A program made the position numbers and the translations under genes. Below are positions 35,262-45,918 of a stretch of 64,000 nt of DNA, piece after piece. This DNA is from Leptodontidium sp. MPI-SDFR-AT-0119 (taxonomy: Eukaryota; Ascomycota; Leotiomycetes; Helotiales; Leptodontidiaceae): the NCBI GenBank assembly GCA_020726505.1, contig JAHLEZ010000011.1:1922001-1986000 (forward strand), given 5' to 3'. The stretch's first letter is position 1; each line of letters starts with the position of its first letter. The notes below the pieces were generated by a model. That model was given only the letters and a program-made list of their open reading frames with translations. It did not search any database and was not told where the DNA came from.

Positions 35262-36209
35262 TCACAAATCAACATGATTCCTTCCACTTCCAAACCTCGT
35301 CAGCCAATCGAAAACCTCAATTGCGAATCTTCCAGGCTGGTCCAACATAGCCAAATGCCCAGCATCTGGAATGAAAGCCTTCTCTTTGAATCTCCCCCCT
35401 AGTCTCTTGATCAAATCTTCAATCTTCTCTCTCGGGATCCACTGGTCTTGCTCTCCCCACATAACCTTGACATCACACCGCACACGTCCATAGAGATCAG
35501 CATCCAGCATCTCCGCCACATCGCCATCATTTGCCTGCGCTATCTGACGCACGAAGTTGCGCTGCCCTTCAGCTCCAAGCCAAGGTTGAGTGAGCGCATC
35601 TTCCCAGCCGGTCTGCAGGACTTTCGGGTCATGAGCCGCGCTACGAGTTACAGCTCGAACCACCGCTTCAAATATACTGGGCGGTAATTTGAGAAATGTC
35701 TGTGGTTCGGAGCGTGCCAGCTTGTAGAACCCATCTCCCCATGGTAGCACGCAGTTGGAGTCGACGAGCATCATGGTGTCAAATTCGCAGGCGTGAAAAA
35801 AATGGGCTCGCAAGACGATTGTTCCGGCGATGTCATGTGCTATAACTGCTGGCGCTGCATGGTTTCCTTTACCACCCATTTGTACCTGCTTGAGGAGCTC
35901 TGCTAGAGCAAGGGCTTGGAACTTCACCGAAGTATCTCCAAGAAATCCATTCTCAGGAGGTGTTGTGGTACTTCCTGCATCGAAATCTTGCGATTTTCCA
36001 TAGCCTGGGAGGTCGTAGACAAGGATCTGATATGATCCTCTTGCCAGCAGAGCTTCAATGGTGGGCTTGAAGACAATTGATGACCAAGGTGTTCCGTGGA
36101 CGAAGACTACGCATTTTGCATGGCAATTTGGTTCAAGAGAATTCCTGGACTCCAGAACGTTGTATCGTATGGTCCATCCTTCAAACTTCAATGACAAAGG
36201 GAGGTCCAT
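35262..36209 (-). CDS. Alpha/beta hydrolase with Asp nucleophile (epoxide hydrolase-like)
   Basis: Cytosolic alpha/beta-hydrolase of 315 residues in one exon. Oxyanion motif HGTPWSS at 38-44, strand/turn VYDLPGYGKS at 64-73, nucleophile elbow AHDIAG with Asp126, acid Asp255 in WGEQDQWIP and catalytic His285 in DAGHLAMLDQP. An Asp instead of Ser at the elbow is the mark of epoxide hydrolases and haloalkane/haloacetate dehalogenases, which form an ester intermediate on the Asp. In a fungal setting an epoxide hydrolase-like role is likelier. It is first of four minus-strand enzyme genes (SDR, P450 and secreted hydrolase upstream). A P450 can make epoxides that such an enzyme opens, but a shared pathway is inference. 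Confidence 0.88.
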   Translation of the reverse strand: MDLPLSLKFEGWTIRYNVLESRNSLEPNCHAKCVVFVHGTPWSSIVFKPTIEALLARGSYQILVYDLPGYGKSQDFDAGSTTTPPENGFLGDTSVKFQALALAELLKQVQMGGKGNHAAPAVIAHDIAGTIVLRAHFFHACEFDTMMLVDSNCVLPWGDGFYKLARSEPQTFLKLPPSIFEAVVRAVTRSAAHDPKVLQTGWEDALTQPWLGAEGQRNFVRQIAQANDGDVAEMLDADLYGRVRCDVKVMWGEQDQWIPREKIEDLIKRLGGRFKEKAFIPDAGHLAMLDQPGRFAIEVFDWLTRFGSGRNHVDL

Positions 36210-36531
36210 GATACTGAATGGTTAGTTGAATAAATTTTAGTTGCGAAGATGTATGGATGAGGTTGATATAAGATCTTGTTGTACGTACTTCCAAGAATAT
36301 GCAATTACGTCAGTGATCTACGTCTCGCTTACGGACGCCCTTTTGATGACAACAATCTCGATGCATGGTGAATGGCAAAGACAAGTCCTAAAATTGTCAT
36401 ACCATCTCCTGATTAGACCTGGTCTTTGAATTCTATGTTTTTATTGTAGAAGATGACAGATTTGAGCTCAATTTCATCTCTTGTCCCTCTCAGACCACCA
36501 TCAAATACATATACTCCATGATGAACTTCAC

Positions 36532-37438
36532 TCATTCCCAAAGCTCTTTCGTCGCTGTAGCTAACCATCGATTCGATTCACTTGTGAATGCTGGAGGGTG
36601 CTGGAAGTTCAGTTGATCTAGACTAGTCTCAACAACCTGTCCAGATAATTCCGGGTCCTCCAAAAACAAGTCATACGCTTTCAACACAGTGCTCATAGGG
36701 GTGATGTGCTCTTTTGGAAACTTGGCAAGCACATCTTCAGGCGCCAGACCTGTGATCACGAATGCCGGACAGATACAGTTCACTGTGATGCCTTCGCGGT
36801 GAAAACGCGCTCCTGTTGCTCGAGTGAATCCCACCAGAGCATGCTTAGCAGCGGTGTACAATGGATCTGATTCCATTGGACTAGTGCGAAAGTCAGCAAA
36901 TAATCAGTAGTAATGTTAAGCAAAATCATGAAAACCAAAACTGTACGGTCGTTTAAAGTACGAACAAGAACGCTTACTACAATCCCGCCATCGATGAAGT
37001 AATGACCACCTTCCCGCCTTTTTGACCTTTGTTCCGCCTCGCAAAATGCTTAAAAAGCCACACTCCTTGCACGATTGCATCCATATCAACTTTGAGCGTC
37101 GTTAGATCAAGCGCTTTGGGAATGCCAGTCTCGTCAAGTTCTTCCTTAGGTTCATAAAAATCCGTGGTGCCTGCGATTCCAGCATTCGCTGCGAAGAAGT
37201 CCAACCGATTACCACCCCATGCGAAAGCTTCGGAGAAGAGCTTCGCCTGCTGTGAATAGATAGAGACATCGGTTGGCATAAATAGAACGGAGTCGCTGAA
37301 CTCAGCTGCGGCCGTGGTCCCCAGTTTGGTGTTGATGTCGGCCATGACGACCAGCCAGTCCTTGGATAGGAGATGGCGGGTCAGAGCAAGGCCAATGCCT
37401 GATGCGGCGCCAGTGATGATGGCAACTGGTCTAGACAT
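36532..37438 (-). CDS. Short-chain dehydrogenase/reductase
   Basis: NAD(P)-dependent alcohol/ketone oxidoreductase of the classical SDR family, 269 residues from two exons (36978-37438 and 36532-36880; intron 36881-36977). Cofactor motif TGAASGIG at 10-17, acidic residue after strand 2 (VMADINT) suggesting NAD(H) preference, NAG motif in FAANAGIAG, catalytic Ser near 148 in VITSSMAGL, and Tyr162/Lys166 in YTAAK placed just after the splice. The arrangement with ICPAFVITGL recalls 15-hydroxyprostaglandin dehydrogenase-like fungal enzymes. All catalytic residues are present. It sits between the hydrolase and the P450 on the same strand, so it may work on the same compound. Confidence 0.9.
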
Positions 37439-38045
37439 GGTGCAACAACTTTAATATGATATGCCTGAGACCTTTTCTTGAAGAGTGAAGAGATCGAGGT
37501 GTACTGTGAATTGTTGTCGCGTGTGGGGGTGCCAGAAATCGAGGAGGGGTACAGAATTAACGATCAAGGACAGGCGCGGATTGAAATAATACCCAGAGGA
37601 AATTAAAATACCTACCAAGGCCGTGCAGCCCAGTGAATCTAGGTAGCATTGTTTATGGGTGCTCTGAATTGTTCTCTAACCAACCTGTTCCTCCTCGGAT
37701 ATCCCCCTTTTTCTGCTAAGCGAGCATTATTTATTCGGGCAGGGCGGGGAACCCCAACCTTTACCCCGCATCACCCCAAATGTTGTGGGGTGACGAAAGG
37801 CTACATACAATAGGCAAATTGGGGTTACAGCATGTCCACAGCATGTGTTACATGCAGGTGGAATTGGCAGTGGGGAATAAGGTTAATCATGAGTATCGAG
37901 TACGTGAGCCAGGTTCGGCAAGGCAATTACATTTTGGATTTGTTGACATACAATGGCGGTGGAAGCTTTTAGACACAATCTATGTCCACATCTCAATCCA
38001 GATGGTTACAACCATGGCACTTGATATTCACTGAAGAACCTCTGT
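37439..38045. other. Intergenic region between SDR and P450
   Basis: Upstream region of the SDR gene, about 600 bp. No gene or repeat is supported. Confidence 0.6.
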
Positions 38046-39826
38046 TCAAGACGCCGCAACCATGCCACCAACATCAACCTTAGTACTCCCCAAAAAGAAC
38101 CCATCCGCTTTGGCCTTCTGCCACTCATCCCTTACAACTTCCTCTCGTCGCTCATCTCTCGGAATGAAGCGAGCTCTGAACGGCTTTGGCAGGGTATTCA
38201 CCCCTAGTTCATAAGCATCATCAGAGGTATCCATGACCTGCTGAGTCCCATCAACATTCAAACCAGGTTCGATCTTGAACGCCCATAGAATCTTCGCCAG
38301 AGTGATGAAGAGACTATTCTCTGCGAGATGCATGCCAGGACAGATCCTCCGACCGCCTCCAAAGGCGAAATGGTCACGGGCATACGGATCGGGATGGCTG
38401 GCGTAAGCGCCTGCTTTGAGCGGGTGGTTGAGATAACGCTCCGGCCTGAACTCGTAAGGGGCTTCGTATCGAGAGGCATCCATGTGAAGAGCGTAGGTGT
38501 GAATGCAAACGATAGTTCCTTTCGGAATGTAAAAGTCCTTGTATGTGACATCGGCTGTCGTGTAGTGAGGAGTTCCTATGTTGGTGACTGGGCGAATTCG
38601 CAAGATCTCTTTCACCATAGCCCGGATGTAAGGAAGCTCGTTTTCGTGGTCGAATGTTGGCGATGCGGACGAGCCAACTACCTTATCCAGCTCGTCGTGA
38701 GCTCGAGCTTGAATGGCTGGATTAGCAGCGAGGTATAGAATCAAGCTATTCAAAGAAGATGAAGTAGTCTCGGATCCAGCCTGTCTTGATGGTTAGAACC
38801 ACGAAATTTTGTTGAAGGGAGGGAAATGACTATACCTCTATCATTGTCCCCGCTACGAAAGCCGCCTGGACCTCGCCAATATCTTGTTTCTTGTAGTCTG
38901 TCTCGGCAAAATGCTTGACAAAACACTCTGGAGCTGACTTTGTATCCATTTTTACCATCAGGTCGTTCCAGTATTTCGTCCAGATTTTGACTTGTCGATG
39001 CTGATATCTCAATGCCCGCGGTCTCCACCATTGAAGGGAGATTGGGATCTTCGCAAGTGGAGGGATTAAGTCGGCCAAGAATGCACCAGGAGCCGTGCCT
39101 TCGGAGAACTCTTTCATTAAGGCGTAGACTTCTCTGACATCTTCGCTTTCCTATGCCACGATCGTAATAATTAACTATTTGATCTTTGTACTGTACAAAA
39201 TAGATGAAGGGAAGAGGAATTCATACCCATTTTGGTACTCTTCGACCATATGTCGACGTCAAGACAACAGAGGTCGTGTAGCGTCTGACATGCATGTAGA
39301 AATCCTCCTGGTTTGCATTGTCGGTCAACAAATCAAACAGCAGCTGTTTCGCCTCGAACTCCTGAGATGGCCTGTACAAATCCGACACCTTCGGAGTCAA
39401 AAGTTTGTGAACAATAGCCCTGAGTTTGCGCCAAGTAGGTGTGTAGCCCATAAACAAAAAACGCATCCCACCGCTGATGATATCGTTGCCAACTGGCATC
39501 GGAGCTCGGCTTGAGGTGATGGCGCTCTGCTTGTCGATGATTTCCTTGACGACTGCTGGTGAGTTCAGATAAACCCAGTTTTCCCATCCTATTTGAACTT
39601 GCATGATCTCTCCATACTTGTCTGCCCATGCTTTCAACTGTTTTTGTGGCTGTGGACCCAATTGGAGTGTGTTGCCAATCAAGGGAAGTCCCCTTGGACC
39701 GGGAGGTCGACGAAGCCCGTTAGGAACCCGTTGAGAACGAAAATAGAAATATGTGATTGCGCAAAGACAGACTACCACGACTACATAGAGCGATGGGCGT
39801 CCATCGAGAATTTTGAAAAGGGTCAT
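38046..39826 (-). CDS. Cytochrome P450 monooxygenase
   Basis: Microsomal heme-thiolate monooxygenase, 549 residues from three exons (39227-39826, 38836-39150, 38046-38780), with introns of 76 and 55 bp. N-terminal membrane anchor (LYVVVVVCLCAITYFYF), proline hinge PPGPRGLPLIGNT, I-helix oxygen-binding motif AGSETT right at the start of exon 3, ExxR in EILR near 363-366, PERY in FRPERYLNHP, and heme-binding loop FGGGRRICPG with axial Cys near 452. It resembles the O-methylsterigmatocystin oxidoreductase-like group often met in secondary metabolism and detoxification, but the CYP family cannot be set by eye. It is central in a run of four enzyme genes on the same strand. Confidence 0.94.
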
Positions 39827-40488
39827 TGTCTGAGAATTGAACGTTGAGGACGCAATCCAGTGTTCTGACCTGTGGACTTTAAATCCAGGGAGAAGTTATT
39901 TCTCAAAATGAAACAACTAAGTTTGCAAAAGATTCGTCAATTACAAATGAGCAATATGGGGTGCGGAGGGAAGCCTATTCGAGTCTTGGCAGACAAGCAT
40001 TGTCACTGCCAGCATCTGTGTTTCAGCCCAGGAAGGCAGGCTATTTTAGGCGAGTGTTTGGCCTGTGGTGGGGGAGGCGTTGGCCAGTTGGGGTGCGGTG
40101 CGGGGTACTACTAAACTCCCAGTGGGGTATGTCTTGAAGGGCATGGGTCCTCCAAGAGAAGAAGGCATTTGAAAGAAGTATACTATTTGATGAATTCTGG
40201 TAGGTGGAAACATTGGGCAACACTTGCATGTCGACGCAAGTCCATCCTGCTGTGTGGAGTACCTCCCGGCCAATCTCTTCTTCGTACTTCTCAATCAATG
40301 AAGTTAAATTATTCTATTGTCAATTTGGTGTAAGAAGCTGGATCTATATGATACTGAGAAGACTGATTGGAAGTGAAAGGGACAAGACATTTCACAAAAT
40401 ATTAAGCCGGAATGAGATCCAAAACAAACTTTAACCGAGCTGCTCTTCTACAACCGCCAAACCTGCCTCTTATATTTTGACCCAAAGA
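39827..40488. other. Intergenic region upstream of the P450
   Basis: About 660 bp holding the P450 promoter and the 3' flank of the secreted hydrolase gene. Nothing else recognised. Confidence 0.6.
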
Positions 40489-41717
40489 TTAAAGCCGACT
40501 AGCTGCAAGGAAGTCCGTAATCACTTTGTACGCACCGGTTGCGTTGTGGTGAAAGTTGATGTTGTGGCTGGATCCAGGATGCAGATACTGGGTAAGCTTG
40601 GCGTTCTTGTAATGTGTTTTCGCTGGTTCGTCCCAAATTCCTGGACAGTATCCATCGCAAACGATATAGTCTGTCACTCCAGTGATATGCAATGCGGCAC
40701 CTGTGAAATTTGCAGCCGATACACTAGCCGGAGCCGCAAATGTCAAGAACTCCCCAATGCCAAAAGCCTCCTTCTTTGCCTCAGCGAAATCAGCCGTCGG
40801 TGCATCGTAGAACGGATATTTGAAATAGGTGTTGATCTGGACAAACTTATCTGCCCATGAAAGGTATCCGGTGTCAAGAGCACCAAACCGCAGAGGGTTC
40901 TGCAAAGAAGCAATACGCGGGACGAAAGATCGAATGAGGCCATTGATGTTGAGCCCTGTTGCGTTGAAACCCACAGCAGTGAGAATAACGGCATCTGCAA
41001 TGTCGGGCCTGGCAACAATTGCTGCATGTGTGGTGTAAGAACCGAAAGAGAATCCCATAAGAGCGAGCTTCTTGGGGTAGAGACCGTTGGTGTACTTTCC
41101 CCGTCCACGACGGACAAGTACTGCTAGTTCTTGGAGTATAGCAACTTGCTTGTTGATTTGATTTGTGAACCCAGAAACCCTTCTAAGATTAGCATCCGCT
41201 TTGAAAGAAGATCGAAAATCTTTGAGACTTACTTTTGGGATTCACCAGATCCAAGACGGTCATAGAAGAACACCGAGTACCCCTGAGCAATTGCGAACTG
41301 GACAAAATTGTACTCCTCAGGCTTATATGGCGAATTCCAATGGGACCTTCCTTGACCAATACCATGTGTGGCAAGAATAACAGTAGTCTCCTTTCCGTTG
41401 ATTTTCTTCGGCGAGCAGAATGAGGCAGCAATCTCGTACGTTGCGTTTTCTACTACGGTCTTGTTGCCGAACCCTGGGTAATTGGCGCCTGCTCGGGTGC
41501 TAGCGACGGCGAAGAAATCCACGAGGGCGTAATCGTCTTCCCACTTTGGCAGTGGGAATACCCCGTTCTCAGATATGGCGCTGACTGGAATCTTGTACTC
41601 GACACAGTTGGCTGTGGCTGGGTAGTAAGGTTGGGTGAGTGCGATGTTTGGACAAGTTGCTTTGACTCCTGTGGCCATGGCAAGGGCCAGCGACAGGTGT
41701 CGAGCGTTGAACAGCAT
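40489..41717 (-). CDS. Secreted alpha/beta serine hydrolase
   Basis: Predicted extracellular esterase/lipase-like enzyme of 392 residues from two exons (41233-41717 and 40489-41182; intron 41183-41232). Signal peptide MLFNARHLSLALAMATGVKA, then TCPNIALTQPYYPATANCVE. Hydrolase marks: THGIGQGRSHWNS (oxyanion loop), FFYDRLGSGES, nucleophile elbow GFSFGS with Ser207, TGVTDYIVCDGYC (acid region) and PGSSHNINFHHN (catalytic His). Several N-glycosylation sites (NKT, NAT, NFT). Substrate unknown. It is the most upstream gene of the minus-strand enzyme run and the only secreted one, so it may be unrelated to the P450 pathway. Confidence 0.88.
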
Positions 41718-42890
41718 GTCTGTGTTCGATTGAATAAAGTCGAATGGCAGAAGATATAATGCGATTCCGATGAGTGGGAGGAGAGGGTTGTTGTGGGGAT
41801 GCTCAAGATTCGAGAGGGATTGAGACAGCTTGGAGGGATTGATTGATGTGTGAATGAAGACCGAAAAGCTCCCTGTTGATGGGTACTTATTACTACTTAT
41901 GTACTGAAGAAAAAAATCATTGTCAATGGAGCTCTATTTGTTTAATTCAACGACAGCATCATCATTGGGGCTGAATCTAAACAAACTCGGCTAGTTGGAT
42001 TAGCGACACGACAGCGGCAGAAGAGGGATTCGGAGATGTCGGATTTCAATCCCAAAATGGCTGCCAACGCTACAGTAATTCAACATCAGGACAAGATTGG
42101 ATTTCAATATCGTGTCTTTCCGCTTAAAAGATCATGATTCCAGGAAATTTTGAGGATTGAACACGCAGCCAAGACTTGGTAATCAATAGGGGCTCAGCCA
42201 CAGGGTTGGTTTGCTAGGTACGTATCGCTACACGACGACTGCATACAACCGAGACCACACAATGACCTTCACATACTCCTGTGAGGTTCGGACCAGCCAG
42301 GAGAGATTGGGTTCTCCGGAGCAAGAAGTTTTAATCCAAAGCGGCTTACAGCTTTTGCGTTCTTTGTAGAAATTGATTCTATGAGATGAATTTGGTTCGG
42401 TAAGCAGAAAAATAAACCACTCGTAATATCTCAGGTGAATCAGCCCCATCAGTAGTAAGCTGCATAGACGACAATAACGGAGGTAGGGATTTTTATTTGG
42501 AAAAAACCCACGGCAAATTGGAATGGTAACGTGAACTAGCCTCATATTTCATGATGCGGGGTGGACGATAGATTATCCCTTTCTTGAGAGGAATTACGAA
42601 GGAAATTCATATACAAATGTGACTTCAAATCAGGTGACCATTGAAGATGTCCTGCTCAAAAGCCCTAGGTGACAGCTTGTCCATGCTTTCAAAATCCGTA
42701 TGGTCTCGCTTACCTTAGTAGAAAAAAGGTTCAAGGAAGAGCGTGGGTTTGAAACGTGGCTGAAAGCTGAAAGCTGAAAGAAACCCCTCTCAGGTTTCTG
42801 TCTCGAGCAGGATTTCAATCTCTTTCACCTGCTTCAATTCCAAGACTTTGCGCCAAGATAATAGGCGGATTCTGTCAATAAAGCATCAGG
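41718..42890. other. Intergenic region between divergent genes
   Basis: Shared upstream region of the secreted hydrolase (minus) and the second HET gene (plus). A short GCTGAAA tandem word occurs near 42,760-42,780. No gene recognised. Confidence 0.55.
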
Positions 42891-44783
42891 ATGCCTTCAT
42901 TCTCATACGTAGAGACGCCATTCAACTCCGAGGAACAGATTCGACTCCTGACTCTGTTCCCCGCAACCAAAGCTACTTCAGAGAACGAGAACGGAAAGAC
43001 CTCACCGCTTCGAACCTCATTGCAGCCATTCGATTGGAATGATACGCCGTCATACGTTGCTCTATCATACACTTGGGGCGATGCAACCCAAATCGAAACC
43101 ATTCTCGTCAACGACCGAACTCTGGATATCACAGCCAGTCTTTACGAGGCACTACTTCATATGCAGACAGATGAGCCTTTGCTAGTCTGGGTAGACGCCA
43201 TATGCATCAATCAAAAGGACAATCAAGAGAAGACGGCGCAAGTGAAACGAATGACGGAGATATATAAAGCGGCTGCGTCTGTATTTGCTTGGCTCGGGCC
43301 AGCTACAGACGACAGTGACGCCGCAATGGCCGCCCTTGTCGAAATTGGAGAGGACGCTATCGAAGCTGGCCAGTTACGCTTGTCTCGAGAGACCATGCTC
43401 AAACTTTGGGACCCAGATCCAGAAGGGTTGCTTGAATCTGTTAGACAGCCGTTCATCGACTTATCCGAGAGGATTGGGGTGAATTTCCCACAGCTGGAGA
43501 TCAAGTCCTTAAGTGAAAGGAGCTACTTCACTCGCACTTGGATTGTCCAAGAGTTCTCTGTTGCGACCAACCTCGTGATCGCATGCGGGAAGAGGAGGTT
43601 GACATTCCCTCAACTTAGCGCTGGCTTCCTGTTCCTTGCTTTACATAGAGTCTTGACAGTCGATCGACTTGCTTCCATCACCAAAGCAACGGATCCAGAA
43701 GCTAGTAAAAGACTTTCATTGTTCATCAAGAACTGCGAAGGTGGTGCACCATGTCGGCTCGTTGGATCTCGAAACAGATACCAGAAACAGAGGCCAGAGT
43801 ACCACTCCTCCATGCTGGAGCTGCTCAGTCTGGTCTCGAGTTACACCAACGCCACCGACCCGCGAGACAAGGTTTTCGGTCTATTGGGAGTGGCGCCAGA
43901 TGCAGAGACGTTGGATATCAAGGTTGATTACAGTAAGAAAGCTCACGAGGTATTTGAGGATACAGCAAGAGCGTTGCTGAAGAGTGGATTTACCGATGTT
44001 CTCTCTTGGACTCGATCTCGACTAAAAAGTGAGATCAATCTTCCGACATGGGTTCCAGACTTCAGTTCATCACTGCCAGAACCCTTGGGGTCGTATAAAT
44101 GCCGCGCGCCGCCCTGGAAACCACTCTTCAGTGCCTCGGGAACGAGAGAAGTGCAGGTCTCAACTAACGACAAACCGGGACAGTTAACAATGTCGGGTTT
44201 CATCGTGGACACGATCGAAGAAGTAGGCACGCCATGGAAAGTTGAGAATTGCCAACAGACAGCCACACTCCTGGATCTCTCTCTCGACACTCTCCTAGGC
44301 GAGATTTTCGGTTGCTGCCAACTAGCCCAGCAAAAGTCACCACCAATTTCAAACGATCCGCAGTTCTGGGAGGAAGCACTCTGGAGAATTCCTTGCGCTG
44401 ATCAACAGTGGCACCAATATACTCGACGTCGAGCGAAGCCCGAAGCCAAAGCAGGCCTGATGGAGATCATAGAAAGAAACTCTGGAGAACTTTCTGGCTA
44501 TAGAGATGAGGTGAAGAAGGCTGCTTGGAGAAAGTATCATCTAGCGATGCAATGCTTGTATGATTTCCGACCGTTCATTTCTAACAAAGGGTATCCTGGG
44601 ATGGCTCCTGAGTTTGCTGCTCCAGGAGATCTGATCTGTATGATTTTTGGAGCGATATGTCCATATGTGCTCAGGAAGGTAGAGAATGGGTTTGAACTCA
44701 TTGGCGAGAGCTACGTGCATGGTATCATGGATGGTGAAGGAATGAGTATGGGATTGGAGGAAACAGCGTTCTGTTTCGTTTAG
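42891..44783 (+). CDS. HET-domain protein (heterokaryon incompatibility)
   Basis: Single-exon protein of 630 residues. HET core: YVALSYTWGDATQIETILVN at 55-74, LLVWVDAICINQKDNQEKTA at 97-116, YKAAASVFAWLGP near 125-137 and TRTWIVQEFSVA near 210. The C-terminal half continues with NATDPRDKVFGLLGVAP and LPTWVPDFSSS, and the tail FELIGESYVHGIMDGEGMS, the usual end of this subfamily. It starts directly with the domain, unlike the membrane-leader HET protein at 18976. HET proteins mediate programmed death after fusion of incompatible hyphae; the partner is not visible here. The gene looks intact. Confidence 0.94.
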   Translation: MPSFSYVETPFNSEEQIRLLTLFPATKATSENENGKTSPLRTSLQPFDWNDTPSYVALSYTWGDATQIETILVNDRTLDITASLYEALLHMQTDEPLLVWVDAICINQKDNQEKTAQVKRMTEIYKAAASVFAWLGPATDDSDAAMAALVEIGEDAIEAGQLRLSRETMLKLWDPDPEGLLESVRQPFIDLSERIGVNFPQLEIKSLSERSYFTRTWIVQEFSVATNLVIACGKRRLTFPQLSAGFLFLALHRVLTVDRLASITKATDPEASKRLSLFIKNCEGGAPCRLVGSRNRYQKQRPEYHSSMLELLSLVSSYTNATDPRDKVFGLLGVAPDAETLDIKVDYSKKAHEVFEDTARALLKSGFTDVLSWTRSRLKSEINLPTWVPDFSSSLPEPLGSYKCRAPPWKPLFSASGTREVQVSTNDKPGQLTMSGFIVDTIEEVGTPWKVENCQQTATLLDLSLDTLLGEIFGCCQLAQQKSPPISNDPQFWEEALWRIPCADQQWHQYTRRRAKPEAKAGLMEIIERNSGELSGYRDEVKKAAWRKYHLAMQCLYDFRPFISNKGYPGMAPEFAAPGDLICMIFGAICPYVLRKVENGFELIGESYVHGIMDGEGMSMGLEETAFCFV

Positions 44784-45114
44784 CGAAGCTGGGGGTTGAT
44801 ACACAGCAGTGGAGGGGACCATTATGAGCAACTAGCAGTGTAGTTAGGCATGGTTAGCCTCAACTCGGTTGAAGATCAAGTATCACTAATCTTTCTCCTT
44901 GGAGCGATATTTCTTGAATCCTACCAATATTTCTCCAAGAAAGCGAAGAACTAATCTTGCATTGAAGCCGGTCAAAGCTCATTTTCCTGCTGAATTGCCA
45001 CCACAGTTATGGAGATGTTGAACCACTGATCGACCATTATCCCCCACACGGCTCCCTCCGCTAACTCACTGCCAGCTCCAGCCCTAGAGGGCCGCTCAGA
45101 TCCATATTCATCCT

Positions 45115-45918
45115 CTACACAGTACACACTCCAATGGTCTGGAAAGTAAGAGGGGCACAACTATTATCAGCATAATTCCCCAACGCCACCCCACCACAAA
45201 AAGCCGGATTCGGAGGCCTCCCACAAGTCCCCGGGCAAAACTCAAACAAGTTCGTCACAACCGCATTCCCAACACAGTTGAGAATATCCGTAGCAGATCG
45301 CGTGCATTTAAGTGTGACTCGGTTAGAGGTTGCTGGGTTGGTCTGGAAGAATACAGTGCCGAGATTGGTTGCTTTCTCCATCCCTGCGATGTGGCCGTTG
45401 TTGACGAGGGATCCATCGGCGGCGAGAGTAAATTTTGCAGCTTCGGCAGTGTTGCCGGTGAATGAGAAGATGTATTGGTCGTCTTGGCTGGAGAGGACGG
45501 CGTATACGACGTCGGGGTTAGTGGCGCCTTGGATCTTTAGATAGAAAGCGTTGCAGTCGATTGATGGTGTTGCTGTTGGGGACGCAGTTGTCTTGGTAAC
45601 CCCAATACAAGAACAGGCAGAAGAGTAACGAGCTGCTCCAGAACATGCCGAGGCATAGGTCGGTACTGCGTGTGAAATTGTTCTGGGAAAAGTTAGCAGT
45701 TGCAGTTTTTAGTGGGGCAAGTTCGGGTATGTTTAACATGGTTAAAATAGAATAAAATAACCATACCCTTTGAAGTAGGATGAGCAGTCTGTAGAAGCTG
45801 CCGCTGCTTTGGCACGGGTGGCTATGACAGCTCTCAAGCAATTATCTCGAGCACAAGTAGCGATGGTCTCAGCAGCCACAAGAGTGGCTACGAAAGAAAG
45901 AACATTGAAGGATCGCAT
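45115..45918 (-). CDS. Secreted cysteine-module protein
   Basis: Predicted 239-residue extracellular protein, two exons (45767-45918 and 45115-45682; intron 45683-45766). Signal peptide MRSFNVLSFVATLVAAETIA, then a fungal cysteine module DNCLRAVIATRAK, TDCSSYF, YASACSGAARYSSACSCIG, a short Thr/Pro linker and a second part starting DCNAFYLKIQGATNPDVVYA that reads like a beta-rich domain (VLSSQDDQYIFSF, AAKFTLAADGSLVNNG), ending with several more cysteines (RPPNPAFCGG, NSCAPL, GVCTV). The module is widespread in secreted ascomycete proteins of unknown role. The splice is supported because it restores the module exactly. Distantly recalls the wall protein at 6298-7325. Confidence 0.85.

Noticed and set aside
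35262..41717. Complete secondary-metabolite cluster
   Set aside because: No polyketide synthase, peptide synthetase, terpene synthase or cluster regulator was found in or beside the run.
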